NCBI GenBank assembly: GCA_016125225.1 | Contig: WGME01000009.1 | Coordinates: 62,001-126,000 of the forward strand | Direction of reading: 5' to 3' | Length of the DNA: 64,000 bases | Origin: a bacterium | GTDB taxonomy: Bacteria > Planctomycetota > Planctomycetia > Planctomycetales > Planctomycetaceae | Shown here: one piece after another, positions 47,501-59,500 of the stretch | How the letters are laid out: each line of letters starts with the position of its first letter | How positions within the stretch are numbered: the first letter of the stretch is position 1 | Position numbers and translations under genes: made by a program | The notes under the pieces: generated by a model | Told to the model about the DNA's origin: nothing | Seen by the model: the letters and a program-made list of their open reading frames with translations, nothing else | Databases searched by the model: none

Positions 47501-50500
47501 GACTTCGGTGATGCCGTTACGCTCGATCAATCGGTGACGATGACCAGCACGACGTCGGTGACGTTCCAGTCAACAGTAGAAGGCAATGCCGGAACGGAAG
47601 ACCTGACGGTTAACAGTAGTGGTACGGTTGATTTCGACGACGAGATTTCAAACCTCAACGATGTCACCGTGAATGCGGACGGTGTGACGACGTTCTCGGG
47701 CGATATCGACATTGCGGGCACGCTGTCGACGGATGCGAATGGCACGACCACGATCGATACGGCCAACATCGCGGCCGATGTGATTGACTTCGGTGATGCC
47801 GTCACGCTTGATCAATCGGTGACGATGACCGGCACAACTTCCGTAACGTTCCAGTCGACAGTGGAAGGCAATGCCGGCACCGAGAATCTGACGGTCAACA
47901 GCGACGACACCGTCGATTTCGGCGATGCGATATCGAACCTCAATGATGTGACCGTGAACGCGGACGGTGTGACGACGTTCTCGGGCGATATCGACATTGC
48001 GGGCACGCTGTCAACGGATGCCAATGGTTCAACAACGATCAATACGGCCAACATCACGGCCGATGTGATTGACTTTGGTGATGCAGTCACGCTTGATCAA
48101 TCGGTGACGATCACTGGTACGACCTCGGCGACGTTCCAGTCGACGGTGATGGGGAACGCCGGAACTGAAAATCTGACGGTCAATAGCAACGGCACGGTCG
48201 ATTTCGACGACGAGATCTCGAATCTCAACGATGTCACCGTGAACGCCGATGGCGTGACGACGTTCTCGGGCGATGTTGACATCGCTGGAACTCTGTTGAC
48301 CAATGCCAACGGCACAACGACGATCGATAGAGCCAACATCGCGGCCGATGTGATCGATTTTGGCGATGCCGTTACACTCGATCAATCGGTGACGATCACT
48401 GGTACGACCTCGGTGACGTTCCAGTCAACAGTGGAAGGCAATGCCGGGACGGAGAACCTGACGGTCAACAGCGACGGCACGGTCGATTTCGACGACGAGA
48501 TCTCGAATCTCAACGATGTCACCGTGAACGCGGACAGTGTGACGACGTTCTCGGGTGATATCGACATCGCGGGTACGCTGTCGACCGATGCCAATGGCAT
48601 GACGAAGATCGATACGGCCACGATCGATGCCAGCGTTGTGCAATTCGGTGATGCCGTCGAACTCTGTCAGGATCTGGCCATCACCGCCGGGCAGATTACC
48701 TTTGGCAGCACGCTCGATGAAGCCGTTTCCTCGGCCGGATCGAATCTCACGCTCACGATCACTGACCCGAATGTGGCGGCCGGAGATATTACTTTCACGG
48801 GGGCCGTGGGAAGCAGCATTGCCCTGGATAGCCTGACTATCACCGCGGCGAATGATGTGTTGTTCACTTCGACTGTGGAAGTGATCGGCGACCTCGAACA
48901 GCAGGCGGGAACCGGCACCACGGCGTTGAATGGCACGGGTACCACGGGCATTGGTGGACAACTGCTCGTCACCACCGACACAGTCACTTTTAGCACGGCC
49001 GATGCGGTGACGGTGGGGGCTGTGGTCATCACGGCTCAGAACGCCATCACGTTCAACACCAGTGCCGGGCTGAATGCCGGGGCTTCGACCATCACTTTGA
49101 AAGCCAATCAGGACAACACCGGCAGCCAGGGCCTGACTCAAGCCGATGGCACGGTCATTCAAACCACCAATAACAGTGCCACAGCAATTGTGATCGATGT
49201 TGATGGCACGGGTTCCGCTGCCATCAGCGACTTGCGTGCCGACACCGTGACCGGCGTGGTCACGATCACGGTGGGTGGTGCGATCACGGATAATACGGCG
49301 GGTGAGGCGGCGAATATCACTGCAGCCGCGACGGCTCTCACGGCAGTCACGGGGATCGGCGGCAGCGGGGCCAGCGACATCGATACAGATGTCTCCAATC
49401 TCGAAGCCCTGACCGATACCGGCGGCATTACCATCGAAGAGGCCGATGATGTCACCATTGGTAATGTGAATGGCACACTGGGCGGCGTCGATGTGACCAC
49501 TTCGGGGGCCATCCGCATCACGGCGAACGGTTCGCTCACGGTCGCCGAACAGGTCTCCGGCTTCGATGCCATTTCGCTTACTGCCCTGGGGAGTACGAGC
49601 GATCTGACGATTCTGATGAACTCCGGCGTGACGACCGATAACGGTGCGATCACGCTCTCCGCCGATCGCACGGTGACCATCAGCGAAGACGTGAGCACCG
49701 GCGGCTCGGGGACAATTTCCATCACCGGAAACAGTGCGGCCGGGGCTCGGAACATTGTCGTCGATAGTGGTGCCATCGTGTCGGTTGCCAATGGGACTTT
49801 GCTGCTCGATGCCGATCAGGGCGCGCAACAGACCGGCAACTTTGTCGGCATCAGCATCAATGGGGCGATGCTGCAATCGACGGGGTCGGGAAACATCACA
49901 CTCTCCGGTCGTGGGGGTGATGACAGTGGCGGATCGCAGTTCGGGATCGCGGTCACCAACAGCGGGCTGGTGACCACTTCCGGAACCGGCGACGTTACAT
50001 TCATGGGGATTGGCGGCACCAATGCCGGCGGGCTGAACCACGGGATTGTGATCGATAATGCGTCCGTAACAGCCACCGGGACTTCAGCCATTGATCCCGG
50101 CGATATCGCACTCACCGCAACCGCCGGCAGCAATGTTAATAGTGTCGCCATGCTGCTTTCCAACAACGGCACGCTCTCGGCGGTGAATGCCAATTTCGCC
50201 GCGGGGGCTTGCGTGACGCTCACGTCGCTGGGCGGCGATGTTACTGAGCAGACCGGTTTCACCATCACCGCCGATAATCTGCAACTCCTCGGTGGTGGAG
50301 TGTTCACGCTCGATCGGAGCAACGATGTCGACGTGCTGGCCGCCGACATTGATGACGCGTTGACCTTCGTCGATATCGACGACCTTATCATTGGCACGGT
50401 GAAAACCACGGTCGGCATTACAACCACCGGCGACGATGTCGAGATCACCGCGACCGGAAATCTCACGATTGATGACGATATCGATACGTCCCCGGGAAGC

Positions 50501-53500
50501 GGCGGTGTGATCTCGGTCACTGGGGCCACGCTGAACGCCCAGCTCATCGCCGGGGCGGGTGACATCACATTGACGGGGGGCAATCCCGACCTGATCATCA
50601 ATGTCGCGCAATCATCGGCCACCACGATCACCTACTCGGCGACCCGCGATGTGATCATCAACGCGACCATCACCACCACCGGGATGGGGGCTGACGTGAT
50701 TGTCACCGCCGACAGTGATCTCAACGGCGTGGGTGGCGTGCAGGTGACGCAGAATGGCCAGATCAATTCGGCCGATGCGATCACGCTGACAGGTAGCGAT
50801 CTCTTCGCGACGGCGACATCGAACGACAGCCTTCGCATCGATGCCGATGGCACGAACGACCAACTGCTCGCCGTGGGCGACATCACCCTGTTGAGTGGCA
50901 CGGCGGCACCTGCGGGGGCGGATATCGTCATCAATGGCCGCATGCATTCCACGACCGGCGACATCGAAATTGATGCTCTCGATACCATTCTGGCTCAAAC
51001 GCGGATTGCTGCGGATGCCGGGTCGGTCACGTTCCAGGATGCGGTCGTATTGACAGGCGATTTCACCGTCGTCGCTGGGACTGATGCGGTCTTCGCGGCC
51101 ACGGTGAATGATGACACGGATACCGGAACCACATCGAACCTGACGGTCTCGACGGCTGGCACCACAACATTCACCGGAGCAGTCGGGAATCTGTCGGCGA
51201 TTGATTCACTGACCACGAATGCCGGCGGGACAACGGAACTCTGCGGCGGCAGCGTGACGACGGTGAACGGGCAGACGTATGCCGACGCCGTCATCCTCTG
51301 TGCGAATACCACCCTAACCAGTAACAGCAGTGGTGCGATTGAATTCCAGAATACCGTCAATGGAGATGGCGTTGCGGATCGATCGCTGGCCGTCAACACT
51401 TCCGGATTGACCGATTTCCAGGGAACCGTCGGCAATTCACAGGCCTTAGCGAGCTTGATAACCGACGCCGCGGGAACGACACAGATCGGCGGCGGCAGCA
51501 TCCGCACGGTCGGGGCACAAACCTATAACGATGCCGTGCTGCTCACGAATGATGCCCTGCTCACCAGCACTACCAGTGGCAATATCACGTTTCAGAAAAC
51601 GGTGAATGGGGTCCGGAACCTGACAATCAATACGGCGGGCACCACGCAGTTCAATGGCGTCGTTGGTGGAACAACGGCCCTGCTCAGCTTGAATACCGAT
51701 GCCGCCGGGTCAACGGTCATCAACACATCAGCGGTCACGGCCGGGGTGATCAATTTCGATGATGCCGTAACGATCAATACTACCACTACGATCACCGGCA
51801 CCACGAGTGTCGATTTCGCCGACACCATTGCTGGAAATACTGGAGCGGAAAGCCTGACGGTGGTCAGCAGCGGTGCCGCGTCATTCCACGATACCGTTAC
51901 GAATCTCACGAACTTCTTGATCAATGCCACGGGGCAGACCACCTTCGAGGGTGACATCAATATCAACGGGACGTTGACGACCAATGCCGCCGGGTTGACC
52001 CGCATTGATACCGCCAACATCACGGCGGGAACGGTCACCTTCAATGATGCCGTGGAACTGGCCCATGATGTGACCATCACCGCCGGAACAATCCGCTTTG
52101 CGAGCACGCTGAACGAAGCCGCCGTGCAAACGGGTTCCGATCTCACACTCACCATCACCAACCCCGCCTTAACCACGGGCGACATCACGTTCAGCGGAGC
52201 CGTCGGCGCGACCACGGCGCTCGACAGCATTACCATCACCAATGCCAACGATGTCACCTTCAGCAGTACCGTGCGTCTCACGGGCGATCTGCTGCAACAG
52301 GATGGCACGGGCACCACCACTTTCACCGGCACTTCGGGCACGGGAATTGGCGGCCAACTCAACGTCAGCACGAATGCCATCACGTTCAACACGACCGATG
52401 TGGTGACGGTGGGGGCCGTGCAACTCACAGCCGACAACGGCATCGCCTTCAACTCCAATGCCGGACTCAACGCCGGAGCAGCAACCATCACCATCCTGGC
52501 CAATCAGGATGGAACCGGCAGCGAAAGCCTGACTCAAGCCAGTTCAGCCATCATCCGCACGACCAACCAGACGACGGCTGCCGTGCATATCGAAGTCGGT
52601 GGCACGGGCAATGCGAACATCGGTGATATTCGAGCCGGAACAACAACCGGAGTGGTGTCCATCACGGCCGGCGGTTCCATCGTCGACAACTTGACCGGTG
52701 AAGCGGCCAACATCACGGCTCATGCAGCCGCATTGCGTTCGGCCAGCGGTATCGGCAGTGCTGACGACATCAACACGGTTTTGGATCAGTTGGCCTTTTC
52801 CTGCACCGCGGGATTGGTGAACGTCTCCAATAGCGGCAATCTTACGTTGACCACGGTCGATGGGCTGACGACGTCGCTCGCTTTCTCAGGCGGCACGGTG
52901 TTCGCATCAGCATCTTTGACCATCGCCATGACAACTCAGGTCGGCGGCACGTTCAACTTTATCGCGGGTGACAGCACCAGCCTCGTCAATGATCTCACGA
53001 TCTCTGCGGATATTACTCATCTCACTGGCATCGGCGAAATCACGTTCCAGGCGGGCGATGACATCATTCAGACCGCAGGAACAATCACCGTTACTGATGG
53101 CAACTCGGCCACTCTCAGCCGGGTCAACATGATCGCCGACCACGAAGCGTCCGGAGCGGATGGAGATCGCGGCGGCATCACGCAAACAGGGGGCAACATC
53201 CTTGCGGGCGAACTGCAGATTCGGTCGTATGATGCCGTCGATATGAATCAGGCGACCAACGATGTGGATGTTCTGGCCTCCGTCGTAACAAATAACGGCC
53301 AGGCCTTCACCTATCGCGATGCCGATGATCTCACGATTTCGCAGGCGTCCGGAGGGGGCGGTGTTGTTGGGATCACCACCAACAACGGAAATGTCACCGT
53401 AATCACCGGTGGGCTGTTGACCCTCGGCGTTACCGGAGAAGACATCGCGGCCGGTAACGGTACGGTGGTCATCAACACCCAGGGTGGTTTCACGGAATCG

Positions 53501-56500
53501 ACGGGTTCCGTGATCACCGCGAATCAACTGCTCTTCCTCGGTACGGGCATTTTTACAGCAGATCAGAGCAACGACGTTAATGCGCTTGCCGCGAATATCG
53601 ATGGAACGCTGACGTTCCGCGATGTCGACGATCTGGTGATCGGCACGGTCAACAATACCGTGGCGATGACCACCACCAGCGGGATCACGACTGCGAACGA
53701 TGATGTGAAAATCACCACCGTCAATGGCAACCTGACGATCGGTGATAACGTCGGAACGGCGGGACAGGATGACATCAATCTCGGCACGGGCGATCTTACG
53801 TTGAATGTCACCGGGGCGGTAACCCAGTTGGCGGGCGATGCCATTCTGGCCAACGGGCTGCTGCTCTTCGGCACGGGCACGGTGACCCTGAACGAAACCA
53901 CCAATAACATTGGCACCCTGGCCGCCAGTTATGACGGGGCCATCGCCTACACCGACAGCAATGCTCTCGTCATCGGCACGGTAACCGATAACCCCACGAG
54001 CGTGACCGCCAGCGGCATCAGCACATCCAACGATGATGTGAAACTGACCGTCCTTGCCGGAGGCTTGACGATTGGTGACGCCGTCGGCTCAGCGGGACAG
54101 GACGACATTAACCTGGGCACGGGCGATCTCACGCTGAACGTCGTCGGCAATGTCACGCAACTGGCGAACGATGTGATCACCGCCAGTGGTCTGCAGTTGC
54201 TCGGCTCGGGCACGGTGACGCTCAATGAATCGAATAACAACGTCGCCACGCTTGCCGCGAACTATAACGGGACCATCGCCTATTCTGACAGTAACACGCT
54301 GGTGATTGGGACCGTGACTGACGGAACGGTCGGCGTAACAACGAGTGGCATCACCACCTCGAATGACGATGTCAAACTCACGGTTCTCGCCGGTGGTTTG
54401 AACATCGGTGACACGGTCGGCACGAATGGGCAGGACGACATCAATCTCGGTACGGGCGATCTCACGCTCAATATCGTCGGCAATGTGACGCAATCATCGG
54501 GTGATGTGATTCTCGCGGGGGGCCTGCAACTCCTCGGAACCGGCGTGGTGACACTGAACCAGTCGGGCAACAACGTGGCCACTCTCGCCGCGAATTACAA
54601 CGGCACGATTGCCTATACCGATGCCAACGGCCTCATCATCGGCACGGTCATTGATGATGCCTCGCTGATGACGACGAGCGGCATTACCACCTCGAACGAT
54701 GATGTCAAGTTGGCCTTGCTGACTGGTGGTCTGACGATTGGTGATGCCGTCGGCACATTGGGCCAGGACGATATTCAACTCGGCACTGGCGATCTCACCC
54801 TCAACGTCGTGGGGGCGATCACACAAACGGCTGGTAGTGCAATCACCGCCAACGGCCTGCAACTCCTCGGCAGCGGCACGATCACATTGAACGACACGGC
54901 CAACGACGTCAGCATCCTCGCCGCGAACTACAACGGTACAATCGCCTACACCGACGCGAATGCCCTGACGATTGGCACGGTGACTGACGATGCAAGCTTG
55001 ATGAAGACCTACGGCATCAAAACATCGAATGATGATGTGACGCTGACCACTGGCGGTGCGCTGACGCTCACCAATCAAGTCCCTGTCGGTACGAATCCGC
55101 CTAGTATCAATCTTGGTGCCGCGACATTAACGCTTGATTCGCAAGCCGGTGTCATCTTCGATTCCGGAGTCGTTTATGCGGACGAAGTTCTCCTGCTGGG
55201 TGTCGGCGACTTTGAAGTCAATGGCGCATTCTCTGTCATTGCTGCGGATGTGGAAGGCAGCGTCTCTGTCAGCAGTCTGCTGGAGCTGTCTGTTGACACT
55301 GTCAACGGTGTCTCTGGAATCACGACCGGTGGGCCGGGCGCTGGCGGCGATGTCACCATATCGACGGTGAACTTTCTGAACATCAATGAAGTCATCGATA
55401 CCGGCACCGGCACAGGGGGAATTATCGTCGTCACTGGAGGTGTGCTCAATGCCACCCTGGTCGCAGGAGCGGGGAACATCACGCTGAACGGCGGCGTGGG
55501 AACGGGTGGAAATGTCAGTGATATTTTCATCTTTGCACCACAGCTTTCGCAGACGACACAAATCTACGAGACAGAAGATTCTATCTACATCTATGCAGCC
55601 GTCTCGGCGACAGATCTGCAACTGACGGCCGATGTCGATATTGTGATCCTGGCGACTGTTTCCAGCACGGTGGGTGATATTACGATTACCGCCGATGCCG
55701 AACAGAATGGAATTGGCGGGGTGCTAATCACGACGGCCGGGCAAGTGAACTCAGCGGCCGATGTCACCATCGATGGTTCTGACCTGTCAAGCACCGCCGC
55801 TTACGATGGCATCGTCATTGAAGCCGATGGCCTCAATGATCAGGTGCTGGCCGTCGGCGATATCACGTTCGGCCCGAATCAGGACATCTATGTTTCCGGC
55901 CAGATTCATTCCACCGACGGCGATATTCACTTCACAACCGACAACAATTATCTGCAGTCGACGATTCAAGCCGATACGGGGTCTGTCACGTTCGATAATG
56001 CCGTGTTTCTGATTGGTGATCTGCAGGTGACGGCCGGGGCGGATGTCACGTTCTCTTCGATCATCCAAGACGATGCAAATAGTCTGACTTCATCGAATCT
56101 CACGATCACCGCAGCGGGTGTTACACGCTTCCTGGCGAATGTGGGACCGATCTTTACGATCGATTCACTCACCACAAATGGCGGTGGAACGACGGAAATC
56201 TGCGCGAATATCACCACGGTGCACGACCAGACCTACACCGACGCCGTGGTGCTGTGTGCCGATGTGATTCTGACGAGCCAGATGGCGGGGACGATCACGT
56301 TTGTGTCGACGGTTGATAGCGACACCGTGACGCCGCGGGCATTGACGGTGAATACATCCGGGTTGACGGACTTCCAGGCAGCCGTGGGGCAAACTCAGGC
56401 GCTCCGCACCCTCACCACCGATGCCACCGGCACCACGCAAATCGGCGGCGGTCTGGTCCGGACGACCTCCACGCAAACCTACAACGATGATGTGGTTCTC

Positions 56501-59500
56501 ACCAGCAACGCCACGCTGGAAACCATCGCCGCGAGTGCGAATGGGGCAGACCTGCGGATCGTCGGCACTGTGGATACGCAGGGCTTCGATCTGACGATAG
56601 ATGCCGGTACGCAAGGCGATATCACTTTGCAGTCGGCTGTCACCGGCGGTGGCACATTCACCGTCCTGCATGGCGACGTGCAACAGTTCGCGGCCATCAC
56701 CGTGGACGAACTCGAAATCCAGTCGGCCACCACCTCGGTCACCTTCCACAACGCTGTGCTGGTGACGAATAACGTCACAGTCGAAAGCAGTGGCAGCATC
56801 ACGCAGGTAAGCACGCTGGATGCCGGAGTGGATGTCATGTTCGCTGCCGACACCAGTATCGATATTCAGGGGGCACTGACAGCCGGTGACAATGTGACTC
56901 TGGATTCTGGCACATCAACGACCATCACGGCACCGGTCACCGCGACGGCAGGTACGATCGATATCAACGCGGGAACCTCAATCTCGGCGACCGCAGCTTT
57001 GATGGCCGATATCGATGTGCTGTTGACTGCCGGGACTGCCATCAATCTGACGGGAGCAGTCACTGCGAGCACGAACGACATTACTGCGAACGCGGGTACG
57101 ACATTCAACGCCACGCAACCTCTGATGGCCGGTCATGATGTCACCGTGACATCAAACGACGAAATGACCATCAGTGGCATGATCGATGCCGGGAACGTTG
57201 TGCTGCTGACATCGAATCTGGCATCAATTGAACTGAGCGGCGAAGTAACCGCCGGGGTCGATGTGACGATTGACTCGGCCACCTCGACGTCCATCACCGC
57301 GCCGGTCACCGCGACCGCAGGTTCTATCGACATTGATGCCGGCACTTCGATCACCGTCACGGACAGTCTGCTGGCCGATATCGATGTGCTCTTGAACGCC
57401 GGTTCGTTCATCGACCTCACCGGAACCGTTACCGCGACTAACAATGATGTCATCGCCATCGCCGGTACCACGTTCGATGCCACCCAGCCAATCACGGCGG
57501 GGCATGACGTGCAGATTACCGCGAACGACGAAATGACCATCAGTGGCACTGTCGATGCCGGGAATGATGTGGCGCTGACTTCGAATCTGGCATCGATTGA
57601 ACTGAGCGGCGAAGTGACGGCCGGGGTGGATGTGACGATTGACTCGGCCACATCGACGACCATCACCGCGCCGATTTCCGCAACGGCCGGCACAATCGAT
57701 ATCAACGCCGGGACCACCATTTCTTCCACGGGAGCCATGACTGCGGGGGATGCGATCGCCCTGACCGCGGTGGATGGGACTACGCTGAGTGCAACGGCCG
57801 ATCTGATCGCCGGACCGGGCGGCATCACCATCACCGGAAGTTTGACCACGGCTGCTGATATGCGGTCGAACAACGGAGCGATCCTGCTCACCGGTCCGGT
57901 GACGTTGACGGGCGATGTTGTGTGGGACAGCGATCGCTTCGAAACCGGCGGGGCGGCGATCACCGTTCAAGGCACCCTCGCCACGGCCGATTTCAACCTC
58001 ACGGTCGATGCCGGAGCGACGGGCGATCTCACGTTCCAATCCTCGCTCACCGGCGGCGGCGATGTCACCATCGAAGATGGCCGCGTAATCCGCTTCGAGA
58101 ATGTGGTCACTGTCGACAACCTGTCGATTCAGGATGCGACCACCAGTGTGACGTTTGTCGATGTGCTCACGATTGCTCAGAACTTGACGGTGACCAGCGG
58201 CGGCACAATCACCCAGCAGTCCACCACGACCGTGGGGAACGATGCGACCTACACGGCCCACGGACAGGTCCGCGTGCAGGATGATCTCATCGCGACATCT
58301 GATGTCTCGCTGACATCACAGGTGGGCGCCGTCACCATCACCGCTCTGGTGACCGCCACCAATGGAAACTTGACGATCTCGGCAGGGACCAATGTCACCT
58401 CGAATAGTGCACTCTTTGCGGGAACAGACCTTGAGATCACTGCGGTCCAAGGCGTTTCGCTGACCAACACTGTGGATGCCGGGAACGATGTGACCATCGA
58501 TGCGGGCACGGCTTTCTCAGCGACCCAAACGCTGGACGCGGGCCATCAACTTTCAATCACCGCCGGCACCACGCTGACGCTCGCGGAGACAGCCGATATC
58601 ACGGCAGGTGTGGGGGGCGTGGTGCTGACCGCTCCGCAGATCATCACCGCCGCCGAGATCACGACAGACAGTGGCGATGTGCTGATCACCGGTGCCGTGC
58701 GTCTTACCGGTGACGTGACGATGAATACCGGTGCTGCGGGCGAAATCCAGGTTACGGGTACGATCGACGGCACGACCGCCTTCACACAGTCGTTATTCCT
58801 CACGACGAATGCGGGTGACATCTCGATCACCGGCAATGTGGGAACCACGACTGCCTTGAACGATATCATCATCACGACTGCGGATGACGTCACTTTCGGT
58901 GGGGCGATTTCAGCGGATCGACTGCTGCAACAGAGTGGCACCGGCGCGACCAGCATCGTCGGTGCGGTCAACACTTTCGGCAGTGATGGCATTCAACTGA
59001 CGACGACTTCGATTCAGTTCGCAGCCGGCACAGCCTCGATGGATAGCCACGGCAATGTCATCATTCTGACGGCCGATGCCATCACGTTGCCGACGACGTT
59101 CACGAACGCCATCGGTTCCACGGTCACCCTGCAAACGCTGACGGACACGACGTCAATCGGCCTGGAAGATGCCTCCCAGGATCTCAATTTCACCGACGCG
59201 CAGCTCGATACCATCCACGCCGCAAATCTCGTCATTGGTTCATCGACGCAAACGGGTGGCATCAGCGTGGGGGCCGATGGGCAGGTCTCACAGGATGAGA
59301 ACCTGACGTTGCTGACGGCGAACAGCATTTCGGTCTCGGGCCCACTTTCCGCGACGACGAGCAATACCATTCTGCTCGACGCTGGAAATGATATTTCGAT
59401 TACCGGTTCCATCTTGGTGCTGTCGGGCAATCTCACGGTGCTGGCCGATGATGACATCACCTTCGGTGCCGCGGGGCTGGTCCAGTCGCAATCGGGCGAT

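Noticed and set aside
45500-47530. 676-codon open frame on the minus strand inside the giant gene
   Set aside because: It mirrors the repetitive coding strand. Its translation is Gly/Arg/Asp/Ile-rich without a domain, a known artefact of strongly biased repeats.
47495-48634. regular repeats that could be read as a CRISPR-like array
   Set aside because: The unit is 285 bp, in frame and translated, without unique spacers or cas genes.
48425-50041. 538-codon open frame on the minus strand inside the giant gene
   Set aside because: It arises for the same reason: the plus-strand protein is continuous and structured, and the antisense one has no motif or ribosome binding site.
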